From: Bradyrhizobium pachyrhizi
GTDB lineage: Bacteria > Pseudomonadota > Alphaproteobacteria > Rhizobiales > Xanthobacteraceae
Assembly: GCF_001189245.1 (NCBI RefSeq)
Contig: NZ_LFIQ01000104.1
Coordinates: 14,737 to 52,730, forward strand
Direction of reading: 5' to 3'
DNA length: 37,994 nt
A program made the translations under genes and the position numbers. The notes under the pieces are model-generated. The model made no database searches. It saw only the letters and a program-made list of their open reading frames with translations, and was not told the DNA's origin. This document shows positions 9,063-17,824 of this stretch, piece by piece. Every line of letters begins with the position of its first letter. The stretch's first letter is position 1.

Positions 9063-11387
9063 TCAAGCGATCGAGCGCGAGGGAACCACGTGCAGTTGCT
9101 CGTCGGTCCGCCGGCCGTGCGAGGCATTGAGCAGCTGGCGGATGCGGACGGAGGGAACCGGCCGGCTGAACAGGTATCCCTGTGCTTCGGTCACCGCGCC
9201 ATCGGCGCTGATCAGTTCGAGCTGCTCATTGGTCTCGATGCCCTCGACCACGACCGACATGCCGAGATCCGCCGACAGCCGCGCCACCCCGCGCAGCAAG
9301 GTCAGCGGACGGTCGCTGTCGATACCCTCGAGGAAGGAGCGGTCGATCTTGACCTTCTGCAGCGGGAAATTGTGCAGGTAGCTGAGCGACGAGTAGCCGG
9401 TGCCGAAATCGTCCAGCGAGATCCGCACACCGAGCGAGCGCAGCTGGGAGAGCACGTCGTGGGTCAGCTCGGTGTTGTGCAGCAGCGAGGATTCGGTGAT
9501 CTCGATCTCGAGCCGGTGCGCCGGCAGGCCGGAGACCTCGAGCGCGTAGCGAACCTCGCTCAGCACGTCGCGCTGGTGGAACTGCTGCGGCGAGAAGTTG
9601 ACCGCGACGCTGACCGCCTCGGGCCACTTCATGCATTCCATGCAGGCCTTGCGCAGGATCCAGCGGCCGAGATCGACGATCAAGCCCATGTCCTCGGCAA
9701 CGGGAATGATGTCGACCGGAGAGACCGTGCCGCGCACCGGATGGTTCCAGCGCAGCAGCGCCTCGCAGGTGCTCACCTTGCCGGACTTCAGGTTGATCAG
9801 CGGCTGGTAGAACAGCTCGAATTCTTCGTTGGCGAGCGCCTTGCGCAGGTCGAGCTCGAGGATGCGGCGGGCCTCGACGGTTTGCGCCATCTCGTCGCGG
9901 AAGAAGCAGAAGGTGCCGCGGCCGTCGGCCTTGGCGCGGTAGAGCGCCATGTCGGCATTCTTCAGCAGCGTGTCGGCTCCGACGCCGGGCGCGGTCATCG
10001 CGATGCCGACGCTGGCGCCGATCTCGACCAGGTGGTTGTCGATCTTGTAGCGTTCGCTGAGGCGGTCGACGATGCGCCGCGCCAGCGCCGCAGCGTCCTC
10101 GTGCGAGTGGATGTTCTGCTGGAACACCACGAACTCGTCGCCGCCGAACCGCGCCACGAAATCCTCCGGCCGCAGCATCTCGCGCAGCCGCTCGGCGACC
10201 GCGCAGAGCAGCTGGTCGCCGCAGGGATGACCGAGCGTATCGTTGACCTGCTTGAACTGGTCGAGGTCGACGAACAGCAATGCGGAGCGATGGTCGCCGT
10301 GCTGCATGGCGAGCAGCCGGCCGATTTCGTCGCGGAAATTGACGCGGTTGGGCAGCGCGGTCAGCTCGTCGTAGCGCGCGAGGTGGCTGATCCGGGCCTC
10401 GGCGTCCTTGCGCTCGGTGATGTCCTCGACCAGCACCACCGTGCCGCCGCCGGCCATCGGCTGGAAGGTCCAGTCGAGCGAGCGGTTCTTGGTGGGGTCG
10501 GGGTCGCTGGTGACGATATCGCCGCGCTGCGAGCTCTCGATCTCGTAGAGAATCTGCTGCGCGGCCGCGGCCGAGATCGAGCCGGACAGGACGCAGGCGT
10601 TGCAGATATCGGTCGCGCTGGCGCCGCGCTGCACGAAATCGTCCGACAGCTGCATCATCTCGATGAAGCGGTGGTTCATCACCGCAACGCGGCCGTTAGC
10701 GCTGAACATGCACAGGCCGTGCGGCATGTTGTTCAGCGCGGTATCGAACTGGCCCGCCAGCGCGGCCTCGCGCTCCTTGGCGATCCAGGCGTTGACGTAG
10801 ATGCGCTGCAGGCTGGAGGTCAGGTGCCGGATGGCGCTGAAGAACACCAGGCTGAGCAGCGCAAGGGCGATGTGATAGGGACCGCCGACATACATCAGCG
10901 CCAGGATCAAGGGACCGATCGACATCAACAGATGCAGGTGGAAGATCTGCGGCCGGCCGAAGGTCCGCCCTACCCCCGCCGAGGTGTAGGCGACCACCGT
11001 GGTCACGCAAAGCATGTGCGCGGCGGCGTCCCTGGTCGTCAGCAGCACGGTGACGCCCCAGATGCCGAGCGAAATGCCGTAGGCGATGGTGCCGATCCGG
11101 TAACGCTTCTCCCAGGTCACGGACTCCTCGACGGTGAGCCGGGAATTGCGCTGCTGGTAGCGGTACATCTGCAGCGCGCGCGCCAGCCCCACCACGATGA
11201 ACAGCGGCACGCACAGCCAGCACAACAGATTGCTCGTGACAGCCGCAATCACGGCGCCCGCAATGGCGGGGCCGAAGGCGCCGAAAATCATGGGCGCTGG
11301 GTTCATGAACAGGGAATCGACCAGCGCCGCGGAAATCGTCGGCGACATCGACCGGTCCGGTTCACCCGTCTGACTTGCGAACTGCAT
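9063..11387 (-). CDS. Membrane PAS-GGDEF-EAL protein (cyclic di-GMP synthase/phosphodiesterase)
   Basis: The 774-residue protein has about six membrane segments (residues 30-190), a PAS-like sensor (about 212-325), a GGDEF domain and an EAL domain. Both catalytic domains look competent. GGDEF is intact at 415-419 with an RPED inhibitory site at 406-409, the correct five residues upstream. The EAL domain keeps EALLRW (542-547), NFSPQQF, EITES, LDDFGTGYSS, KIDRSF, EGIE and QGYLFSRP. It could therefore make cyclic di-GMP, cleave it to pGpG, or switch between the two. The PAS ligand is unknown. The start at 11387 has only a weak ribosome-binding site; an in-frame ATG at 11348 is an alternative. 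It sits between tolB and the FeeM-like gene, all on the same strand. Confidence 0.95.
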   Translation of the reverse strand: MQFASQTGEPDRSMSPTISAALVDSLFMNPAPMIFGAFGPAIAGAVIAAVTSNLLCWLCVPLFIVVGLARALQMYRYQQRNSRLTVEESVTWEKRYRIGTIAYGISLGIWGVTVLLTTRDAAAHMLCVTTVVAYTSAGVGRTFGRPQIFHLHLLMSIGPLILALMYVGGPYHIALALLSLVFFSAIRHLTSSLQRIYVNAWIAKEREAALAGQFDTALNNMPHGLCMFSANGRVAVMNHRFIEMMQLSDDFVQRGASATDICNACVLSGSISAAAAQQILYEIESSQRGDIVTSDPDPTKNRSLDWTFQPMAGGGTVVLVEDITERKDAEARISHLARYDELTALPNRVNFRDEIGRLLAMQHGDHRSALLFVDLDQFKQVNDTLGHPCGDQLLCAVAERLREMLRPEDFVARFGGDEFVVFQQNIHSHEDAAALARRIVDRLSERYKIDNHLVEIGASVGIAMTAPGVGADTLLKNADMALYRAKADGRGTFCFFRDEMAQTVEARRILELDLRKALANEEFELFYQPLINLKSGKVSTCEALLRWNHPVRGTVSPVDIIPVAEDMGLIVDLGRWILRKACMECMKWPEAVSVAVNFSPQQFHQRDVLSEVRYALEVSGLPAHRLEIEITESSLLHNTELTHDVLSQLRSLGVRISLDDFGTGYSSLSYLHNFPLQKVKIDRSFLEGIDSDRPLTLLRGVARLSADLGMSVVVEGIETNEQLELISADGAVTEAQGYLFSRPVPSVRIRQLLNASHGRRTDEQLHVVPSRSIA

Positions 11388-11571
11388 TGTGAGAGCGCGC
11401 GTCCTTTTCAGCTCGCACTCTTACTGATCGCAGGTGAAGTCTTTCTGAGCGAACATCGTTAGCAAGTTCTTGCCGCGCCCAGGCGACGACCGGAATTCAC
11501 CATAAAATTCAGTGCGCTAGGTGAGAAGTGCCGACCGCCGCCGAGGTTCCCCAGAGCAGTCTGCACACAGC

Positions 11572-12924
11572 TCATGACAACAGCGGTGACCAGGCCGGGT
11601 CGGAGGCAAAGCCCGGGGTCGGTACCCGCAGCTCGTTGCGGCCGGAGACGTCGATGGTGAACAGCGACGGGCCGCTGTTGCCGCCGGGATCGCGGAAGAA
11701 CATCACGACGCGCCCGTTCGGCGCAAAGGTCGGGCCTTCGTTGTGGAAGCCCGAGGTCAGGATGCGCTCGCCCGAGCCGTCGGGTTTCATGATGCCGATC
11801 GCGAACTGCCCGCCGCCCTGCTTGGTGAAGGCGATGTAGTCGCCGCGCGGCGACCATACCGGCGTCGAGTAGGTGCCGTCGCCGAACGAGATGCGCTGTG
11901 CGCCGCCGCCGGTTGCCGGCATCACATAGATTTGCGGCTTCCCGCCGCGATCGGATTCGAAGCAGAGCCGCGTGCCGTCGGGCGCATAGGATGGCGAGGT
12001 ATCGATCGCCGGCGTGTCGGTCAGCCGCGTCATCGACTTCGAGCGGAGATCCATCACGAACAGGTTGGAGTTGCCGCCCTGCTGCAGGCTCATGATGACG
12101 CGCTGGCCGTCGGGCGAGAAGCGCGGCGAGAACGACATGCCCGGGAAGTTGCCGACGATCTCGCGCTGGCCGGTCTCGATGTTGAGCAGATAGACGCGCG
12201 GGTCGCCCTGCCCGAATTCCATGTAGGTGATTTCCTGGGTCGACGGAGAGAAGCGCGGTGTCAGCACGAGGTCCGAGCCGCGGGTCAGGTAGCGCACATT
12301 GGCGCCGTCCTGGTCCATCAGCGCGAGCCGCTTGACGCGGCGATCCGCCGAGCCGCTTTCGTCGACGAACACGACGCGGGTATCGAAATAGCCCTTCTCG
12401 CCGGTCAGCCGCTCGTAGATCTGGTCGGAGATGATGTGGGCGATGCGCCGCCAGTATTCGGCCGAGGTGTCGTACTGCTGGCCGGCGAGCTGCTGGCCGG
12501 TGTTGACGTCCCAGAGCCGGAACTCCGCCTTGACGCGCCCGTTGCCCTGCCGCGTCATGCGGCCGGTGACCAGCGCCTGCGCGTTGATGCTCTTCCAGTT
12601 GTTGAAGTTCGGCGCCGCGTCGATGTTGATCTGCTTCTCGAGATAGGCCGCCTGATCGATCGGCGCAAACAGGCCGCTGCGCTTCAGATTGTTGGTGATC
12701 ACCTGCGTGACGCCGACACCGACCTCGGTGTCCCCGGGCGTGCCGGCAGCGAAGTTCGGGATCGCGATCGGCAGCGGCGCGAAGTCGCCTTCCGGAATGA
12801 CGACGCGCTTCTGTGCAAAGGCGCTGCGGCTTCCGGCCAGCACGCCAAGGGCAGCCATTCCCGAAATCATCTGTCGGCGGTCGAGGCGAAACGTCATTGC
12901 ACGCAAATCATTCTGGTCGGTCAT
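11572..12924 (-). CDS. tolB: Tol-Pal system beta-propeller protein TolB
   Basis: TolB is the periplasmic protein that shuttles between Pal and TolA. The 450-residue protein has an N-terminal D1 domain ([24 protein letters not shown]) and a C-terminal six-bladed WD40-like propeller with repeated SPDG or APDG turns ([26 protein letters not shown]). The signal peptide reads [19 protein letters not shown] and is unusual for TolB because the twin arginine could direct it to the Tat pathway. An ATG at 12924 is used; an upstream TTG at 12954 and an ATG at 12897 are alternatives and none has a strong ribosome-binding site. It follows tolA by 45 bp, consistent with one tolQRAB transcript. Confidence 0.96.
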   Translation of the reverse strand: MTDQNDLRAMTFRLDRRQMISGMAALGVLAGSRSAFAQKRVVIPEGDFAPLPIAIPNFAAGTPGDTEVGVGVTQVITNNLKRSGLFAPIDQAAYLEKQINIDAAPNFNNWKSINAQALVTGRMTRQGNGRVKAEFRLWDVNTGQQLAGQQYDTSAEYWRRIAHIISDQIYERLTGEKGYFDTRVVFVDESGSADRRVKRLALMDQDGANVRYLTRGSDLVLTPRFSPSTQEITYMEFGQGDPRVYLLNIETGQREIVGNFPGMSFSPRFSPDGQRVIMSLQQGGNSNLFVMDLRSKSMTRLTDTPAIDTSPSYAPDGTRLCFESDRGGKPQIYVMPATGGGAQRISFGDGTYSTPVWSPRGDYIAFTKQGGGQFAIGIMKPDGSGERILTSGFHNEGPTFAPNGRVVMFFRDPGGNSGPSLFTIDVSGRNELRVPTPGFASDPAWSPLLS

Positions 12925-12969
12925 TGTCCGTAGACTTTGTTTGCTATTGGCCAAGCGACGCCGTCGCCC

Positions 12970-13902
12970 TCAGGTCTTTCGCTCTGTGAACACCGGCGCA
13001 AAATACTTCCATTCGTCGAAGAAGGCCGCCGGCAGATTGTACGGCTGGCATTCGATGATCGCCCGCAGCGCGCTCTCCTGATAGACGCGCAGATAGGGCG
13101 TCGCCGGCGTGCCTTCCGGGACCGGCATGCCCTCGAGCGAGCCGTCGCGCTTCAGCTTAATCGAGAACACCGCCTCGGTCTGCTGCGCCTCGATGCCGCC
13201 ATAGGGCTTCTTCCAGCAACGCTCGACCTGCTGCTTGAACATCGCGCCCCAGGTCGCGGAGTTGTCGGCAGCCTTGCCCTTGGCCGTGCCGAGGGCGGCG
13301 TTTGCGTTCAGCGTGTCGCCGGTCGCCGCGGCGCGCGTCGGGTCACGCTTGTCGAGCAGGGCTGCGATCTTGCTCTGATCGAACACGCGATCCTTCGGCT
13401 TCTGCTCCGGCGGCGGCTTGGCGGCCTGCTGCACCGGCTTCGGCGGCGGCTTCTTCTCTTCCTTCTTGATCGCTTCCGCGATCGGGTCGGGCTTCACCGG
13501 ATCGGGTTTCTTCTCGACCGGCTTCGGCTCTTCCTTCGGCTTGTTCTCGACCTTCTTCGGCGGATCCGGCTTCTTGTCTTCCGGTTTCTCCACCTTCGGC
13601 GCCGGCTGCGGCGCGGTGTCGGTCACGACAGGGGGCTTTTTCTCCTCGACCTTGCCGACGGTGTCGTCGACCGGCTTGGCTTCGGCGACCTTGTCGACTA
13701 GCGGCTTGGGATTTTCCTTCTTGCCGTCCTTCTGACCGGCCATGACATGCGAGAGTTGGTCGGGCGAGATCACGTCGACGGCAACCGATTCCTCTTCCGG
13801 CATCACATACGCCTTGGTCGACCACGACACGAGGCCCCACCCGATCACGAGGACGTGCAGGACAATCGATGCCGCCAGAGTCTTGTCGACCTTGACCTTC
13901 AA
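12970..13902 (-). CDS. tolA: Tol-Pal system protein TolA
   Basis: TolA spans the periplasm and couples the TolQR proton motor to TolB and Pal. The 310-residue protein has one N-terminal membrane anchor (about residues 8-27), then a long Lys/Pro/Glu-rich spacer (about 60-175), then a C-terminal TonB-like domain beginning near FKQQVERCWKKP. The start codon is TTG at 13902. It is supported by the ribosome-binding site GGGGAAG six bases upstream and by the position of the membrane anchor. The gene lies 30 bp after tolR and 45 bp before tolB. The spacer is Pro-rich and differs from the Ala-rich helix of enterobacterial TolA, as is common in alphaproteobacteria. Confidence 0.93.
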   Translation of the reverse strand: MKVKVDKTLAASIVLHVLVIGWGLVSWSTKAYVMPEEESVAVDVISPDQLSHVMAGQKDGKKENPKPLVDKVAEAKPVDDTVGKVEEKKPPVVTDTAPQPAPKVEKPEDKKPDPPKKVENKPKEEPKPVEKKPDPVKPDPIAEAIKKEEKKPPPKPVQQAAKPPPEQKPKDRVFDQSKIAALLDKRDPTRAAATGDTLNANAALGTAKGKAADNSATWGAMFKQQVERCWKKPYGGIEAQQTEAVFSIKLKRDGSLEGMPVPEGTPATPYLRVYQESALRAIIECQPYNLPAAFFDEWKYFAPVFTERKT

Positions 13903-13932
13903 ATCAGGCTTCCCCGTGCCTTGGCATGGTGG

Positions 13933-14400
13933 TTATCCGCCTTCCGGGATGATGACGATATTCGCCTTGAATCCCGCGGCCCGGACCTCTCCGAGCAGTT
14001 TCATCATATCCGTGTAACAGACGTCCTTGTCGCCACGCAGATAGACCACTTTTTCGGCATCCGACCGGGCGTCACCGATCGCCTTGATCTTGGCCGGAAA
14101 ATCGGCGGCCGTGACCGGCGCGTCACCCAGATAGAGCTCGACATTCGAGTTGCAGCCGCCCCCGGTGCGCTTGACCGACAGTGTCAGCGGCGGCTGGTTC
14201 GACGAGATCGACTTGCCGCCGCTCGCCACCGGCAGGTCGATGTCGATGTTCGACGTCATCAGCGGCGCCGCCACCATGAAGATGATCAGCAGCACCAGCA
14301 TCACGTCGACCATCGGCGTGACGTTGATCTCGGCCATGACCGGCTTGCGCCCGCCGCGGCGGCGTCTGCCACCGCCGGACCCTGCCATGCTCATCGCCAT
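13933..14400 (-). CDS. tolR: Proton-channel subunit TolR (ExbD/TolR family)
   Basis: TolR forms the proton-conducting motor with TolQ. The 155-residue protein has a short cytoplasmic Arg/Gly-rich tail, then MAEINVTPMVDVMLVLLIIF, which contains the family's membrane segment with the essential Asp (VDVMLVLL), then a periplasmic domain ending in VVIIPEGG-like sequence. It starts at the ATG at 14400, 34 bp after tolQ, and ends 30 bp before tolA. An internal insertion with two cysteines (GGGCNS and DKDVCYTD) could form a periplasmic disulfide; that is inference. Confidence 0.96.
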   Translation of the reverse strand: MAMSMAGSGGGRRRRGGRKPVMAEINVTPMVDVMLVLLIIFMVAAPLMTSNIDIDLPVASGGKSISSNQPPLTLSVKRTGGGCNSNVELYLGDAPVTAADFPAKIKAIGDARSDAEKVVYLRGDKDVCYTDMMKLLGEVRAAGFKANIVIIPEGG

Positions 14401-14434
14401 GATCGCACACCCGCAAAAGTGACCATCATCTAAC

Positions 14435-15148
14435 TCAACCCCGCTCGTCGATCTGACGGGACAGGATGGCGGAGAACTCGTCGGCGAAGCCCTCCAGGCG
14501 CGCGGCCTGCCGGTTCACCTCCGAAGTGAACTTATTGTAGAAAATAGTCGCCGGAATTGCGGCAATCAGGCCGATTGCGGTAGCAAACAGCGCTTCCGCG
14601 ATACCGGGCGCCACCACCGCCAGAGAGGTGTTTTTGGAGGCCGCGATCGACTGGAAACTCGACATGATGCCCCAAACGGTGCCGAACAGGCCGACAAAGG
14701 GACCGGCCGAGCCCACGGTGGCGAGCACCAGCAGCCGGCGTTCCAGCCGCTCCACTTCCCGGGCGATCGAGACGTTCATGACCTTCTCGATCCGCGCCTG
14801 CAGGCCGGCAAAGGACCGCGACTGGCTCTCGAAGGAGCGCTTCCACTCCCGCATCGCCGCGACGAAACAGGCCGCCATCGACTGGGTCGGCTTGGCAGAG
14901 AGGGCCCGGTAGAGTTCCTCGATCGACTGACCGGACCAGAACGCCTGCTCGAACTTGTCCATCGCCCGCTTGGTGCGGGCGTAGAGCAGGATCTTGTCGA
15001 TTGCTATCGCCCAGACCCACACCGAGCAGGACAGAAGTCCCAACATCACGCATTTGACGACCCAATGGGCCTGCCAGAACAGCGCGATCAGCGACACGTC
15101 GCTCGATGCCAGTGGCAGAGTTGACTGAGCCACGTCGGCGGGATTCAT
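14435..15148 (-). CDS. tolQ: Proton-channel subunit TolQ (ExbB/TolQ family)
   Basis: TolQ is the polytopic inner-membrane subunit of the Tol-Pal motor. The 237-residue protein has three membrane segments (about residues 24-46, 135-160 and 170-195), with the long cytoplasmic loop between the first and second. It carries the conserved GLFGTVWGIMSSF and APGIAEALFATAIGL blocks. The ATG at 15148 has the ribosome-binding site AGAGGAAA 6-7 bp upstream. This is the first gene of the tol cluster. The ybgC thioesterase gene that often precedes tolQ is not found in the window; the 646 bp upstream hold only repeats. Confidence 0.97.
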   Translation of the reverse strand: MNPADVAQSTLPLASSDVSLIALFWQAHWVVKCVMLGLLSCSVWVWAIAIDKILLYARTKRAMDKFEQAFWSGQSIEELYRALSAKPTQSMAACFVAAMREWKRSFESQSRSFAGLQARIEKVMNVSIAREVERLERRLLVLATVGSAGPFVGLFGTVWGIMSSFQSIAASKNTSLAVVAPGIAEALFATAIGLIAAIPATIFYNKFTSEVNRQAARLEGFADEFSAILSRQIDERG

Positions 15149-15477
15149 CGGCAATTTCCTCTCAACGCAAGTGTCCCAATTCGGCGGGCCGCCAATCGGC
15201 ATCCCTTCCACGGCCGCGCGCCCGGCGCGGCAAAACTGCGCGAGAGCCTCTTACATCTGTCGCATGGGGGGCCCGTCCAAAGCCGGGCCCTGCTTCCCCT
15301 GCCAACATGTCAAAACGAGGGCTTTTCACGCGTCATTCCGACCCTAACCAAACGCTAATCATGGTTAAGGCGAGGTTACCAAAGGGAAATTTGGAGGCGG
15401 GAAATGCCGCCGGCCGGGGAGGTTGGCGGGTTCCACAGATGGAATGGCTCTCGTTCGGAGGGCGGGTCCATCCCGGC

Positions 15478-15598
15478 GTCGTCCTGGCGAAAGCCAGGAC
15501 CCATAACCCCCGGATTCAGTGATGAACCCGATCGTGGCCCCAGCGTCGCGCAACAGTTGAGATTTGGGGTAATGGGTCCTGGCTTTCGCCAGGACGAC
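15478..15598. repeat. Long inverted repeat (palindromic intergenic element)
   Basis: Two 33-bp arms (15478-15510 and 15566-15598) are reverse complements with a single mismatch, separated by 55 bp. Each arm contains its own hairpin, GTCCTGGC-GAAA-GCCAGGAC. The design, a pair of small hairpins in opposite orientation, is that of REP/BIME-type elements. I recognise the arm sequence as one scattered through Bradyrhizobium genomes, from memory and not from a search. Confidence 0.85.
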
Positions 15599-15659
15599 AT
15601 TGCGTGTGTGGCGCGGTCTGTGAGTCACACATCCACATTCACGCGACATGATTTGTCCG

Positions 15660-15785
15660 AGCTTTGCCCTTCATCTCGCCCCCTCTCTTGAAGAGGACGC
15701 AGGGAAAGCCGGGTGCCGATCGCCCCCATGGGCCCCGTGCAAAAGGTGGCACGCGCGCGCGAGAGCGTCCACGAGGCATGACGCC
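15660..15785. repeat. Probable dispersed intergenic repeat fragment
   Basis: The tract containing GAGGACGCAGGGAAAGCCGGG, followed by a GC-rich stretch, resembles from memory a dispersed non-coding repeat common between Bradyrhizobium genes. There is no second copy in this window to prove it is a repeat. It lies just downstream of the crcB stop codon. Confidence 0.4.
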
Positions 15786-15794
15786 GAGCGCATC

Positions 15795-16181
15795 TCACGT
15801 CAAATGCCGCACGATCGCGAGGCCGGCGAACAGGCCGGCGATCGAGAGGGCCACCGAGCCCGCGACATACAGCACCGCAAGGCCGAGCTCGCCGCGCTCA
15901 TAGAGCAGCGCGGTGTCGAGCGAGAAGGCGGAGAAGGTGGTGTAGCCGCCGAGGATGCCGGTCATCAAAAATAGCCGCCAGGGCTGCGAGGCGTCGCCCT
16001 TGAAGGCGAGATAGCCGGCGATCAGGCCCATCACGGTCGAGCCCGTGATGTTGATGATGAAGGTGCCGTAGGGAAACGCGGTGCCGATGCAGCGCGCGCA
16101 GGTGACGTTGATCAGCTGGCGCAACGTCGCGCCGAGACCGCCGCCGAAGAAGACGAGGAGATAGCTTGCCGCGTTACCCAC
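15795..16181 (-). CDS. crcB: Fluoride ion channel CrcB/Fluc
   Basis: CrcB (Fluc) is a small dual-topology membrane channel that exports fluoride. With a GTG start at 16181 the protein has 128 residues and four membrane segments. Family signatures are FGGGLGATLRQ near the N-terminus, YGTFIINITGS in the middle with its pore Asn, and GGYTTFSAFSLD with the Thr-Thr-Phe-Ser block that lines the pore. The start is uncertain. GTG at 16181 is preceded by a G-rich ribosome-binding site and matches family length; an upstream TTG at 16220 would add 13 residues. No fluoride riboswitch was recognised upstream, where palindromic repeats lie. Confidence 0.93.
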   Translation of the reverse strand: MGNAASYLLVFFGGGLGATLRQLINVTCARCIGTAFPYGTFIINITGSTVMGLIAGYLAFKGDASQPWRLFLMTGILGGYTTFSAFSLDTALLYERGELGLAVLYVAGSVALSIAGLFAGLAIVRHLT

Positions 16182-16233
16182 CAATGCCCCCGCCGGTGTG
16201 GTGAAGTGAGGGGAATCCAACCCCGCGTAGTTT

Positions 16234-16395
16234 CACCCTTCCCCTGAAAGGGGAGGGTCGACGCGAATGAAATGAGCGGCGGGGTGGGGTCAAGTCTCTC
16301 CATTGAGAGACTGCTCGTGTTGAGAGATGACCCCTCCCCGTTTCGCATTTCGCTTCGCTGCATGCGAAACGACCCTCCCCTTTCAGGGGAGGGTG
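16234..16395. repeat. BIME-like palindromic repeat between sodB and crcB
   Basis: Arms at 16234-16260 and 16370-16395 are reverse complements except for one extra T. Each is itself a hairpin (CCCCTGAAAGGGG). Between them lie two further hairpins: AGTCTCTC-CATT-GAGAGACT at 16293-16312 and a GTTTCGCAT / ATGCGAAAC pair near 16340-16370. It starts 24 bp past the sodB stop codon and may end its transcript. Confidence 0.85.
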
Positions 16396-16418
16396 CGGGG
16401 TCGTGAGACGACCTGAGA

Positions 16419-17018
16419 TCAGCCGGCCTTGCCGAACAGCTCGTCGACATAGTCCCAGTTGACGAGGTTTTCGACGAACGCCTTCAGATAGTCCGGACGG
16501 CGGTTGCGGTAGTCGATGTAGTAGGAGTGCTCCCAGACGTCGACGCCGAGGATCGGCACCGCGCCGTGAACCAGCGGGTTCTCGCCGTTCGGGGTCTTGG
16601 CGACCTCGAGCTTGCCGCCCTTGACCTGCAGCCAGGCCCAGCCGGAGCCGAACTGGCCGGCGCCGGCAGCGGCGAAGTCGGCCTTGAACTTGTCGAAGCC
16701 GCCGAGGTCTTCATTGATCTTCTTTTCCAGCCGGCCGGGCAGCTTGCTGCCGCCGCCATTCGGCTTCATCCACTTCCAGAAATGGATGTGGTTGTAGTGT
16801 TGACCGGCATTGTTGAAGACGGCCGCGTTCTTGCCGAACGAACCCTTCACGATCTCCTCGAGGGACTTGCCTTCGAATTCGGTCCCCTTGATCGCGTTGT
16901 TGCCGTTGGTGACGTAGGCCTGGTGATGCTTGTCGTGGTGAAACTCCAGCGTTTCCTTGGACATGTAGGGAGCAAGGGCGTCGTGGGCGTAGGGCAGATC
17001 AGGTAGCGTGAAGGTCAT
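16419..17018 (-). CDS. sodB: Superoxide dismutase, Fe/Mn family
   Basis: The enzyme disproportionates superoxide to oxygen and hydrogen peroxide in the cytoplasm. The 199-residue length is typical and there is no signal peptide. Metal ligands are the His at 27 (EFHHDKHH), the His in AGQHYNHIHFW, and the Asp and His of DVWEHSYYIDYRNRRPDYL. The AGAGQFGSGWAWL block carries the Gln position typical of iron-type enzymes, so Fe is more likely than Mn, though cambialistic forms exist. It starts at the ATG at 17018. It is divergent from the GNAT gene at 17158, leaving a 139-bp intergenic region for both promoters. Confidence 0.96.
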   Translation of the reverse strand: MTFTLPDLPYAHDALAPYMSKETLEFHHDKHHQAYVTNGNNAIKGTEFEGKSLEEIVKGSFGKNAAVFNNAGQHYNHIHFWKWMKPNGGGSKLPGRLEKKINEDLGGFDKFKADFAAAGAGQFGSGWAWLQVKGGKLEVAKTPNGENPLVHGAVPILGVDVWEHSYYIDYRNRRPDYLKAFVENLVNWDYVDELFGKAG

Positions 17019-17157
17019 GGGGTAATGTCCAACAGAGGGTGGGAGACTACACTTAACGGCCCCCCCTTATAGAAGGTTCCATGGCGGAGAAACACCGCAT
17101 TTTCGGATCGCCTATGACAGATCGGCACAGCCCGAACCAAGACCAAGGATCCAGACG

Positions 17158-17688
17158 ATGAGCATCGAAATCGACATTCTCAACGGAGATGCGTCGTGGA
17201 AGCGCGCCGAGCCGCTGCTCCGGGCGGTCTGGAGCCCGGATGCCGCCGAGAAACAACCCTGGGCCGATATCAAATGGGCCCACGCGGATTTGCGCGTGCT
17301 GCTCGATGCGCCCGACGACAGCGGGCTGGCCTGCCATGTCGGTATCTATTTCCGGACCATCACCTGGAATGGCCACAAGGTGCATGTCGGCGGCATCGGC
17401 GGAGTCTCGACCCGTGCGGACTGCCGGCGGCGCGGCTATGCGTCACTCGCGTTAGATGCCGCCGTGCACACCATTCGTGCCAACGACGCGGTGAAATTTG
17501 CAATCTTATTCTGCGAGCCGCACAATTTCGCGTTCTACCAGGCGCGCGGCTGGCATCCCTTCAGCGGCGAAGTTTATTGCGAGCAGCCTTCCGGGCAGAT
17601 CCGTTTCGAGGCGATGGCGCCGTTCGTCAACGACATCGTCCGCGCGCCGCGCCAGGGCAAGATCGACCTATGCGGCCTGCCGTGGTGA
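17158..17688 (+). CDS. GNAT family N-acetyltransferase
   Basis: The 176-residue protein has the GNAT acetyl-CoA-binding core: the beta4 strand HVGGIGGVSTRADCRRRGYA, where RRRGYA is the pyrophosphate-binding loop, followed by a helix (SLALDAAVHTIRAND) and a late FYQARGWHPF block typical of motif B. It starts at the ATG at 17158 with AGGA 7-8 bp upstream. The overall layout resembles the aminoglycoside 2'-acetyltransferase and NodA-like branch of GNATs, but the substrate cannot be predicted. It is divergent from sodB and lies 136 bp upstream of the MATE transporter gene on the same strand. Confidence 0.85.
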   Translation: MSIEIDILNGDASWKRAEPLLRAVWSPDAAEKQPWADIKWAHADLRVLLDAPDDSGLACHVGIYFRTITWNGHKVHVGGIGGVSTRADCRRRGYASLALDAAVHTIRANDAVKFAILFCEPHNFAFYQARGWHPFSGEVYCEQPSGQIRFEAMAPFVNDIVRAPRQGKIDLCGLPW

Positions 17689-17824
17689 CCCCTGCATCGG
17701 CGGCGGTGGCGATGAACGGTGCAACCTCGTAACATGTCGATCATCATTTATTGATTGCGAGCCCGGTTCACTGGCGTTGGATTGCAGTGCGCCCCTCTCC
17801 CGCTTGCGAAGTGAGCCGTGACGC

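Larger units (their letters stand above)
15149..15794. other. Intergenic region upstream of tolQ, repeats only
   Basis: This 646-bp stretch lies between crcB and tolQ. It has no frame with recognisable coding content. It holds a long palindromic element at 15478-15598 and a second repeat-like tract at about 15660-15785. The tolQ promoter should lie between 15149 and about 15400; I could not pick out convincing -35 and -10 boxes. Confidence 0.6.

Noticed and set aside
9090..11462. A 790-residue plus-strand open frame opposite the GGDEF-EAL gene
   Set aside because: The opposite strand encodes intact catalytic domains. The plus frame has antisense-type composition and no motifs.
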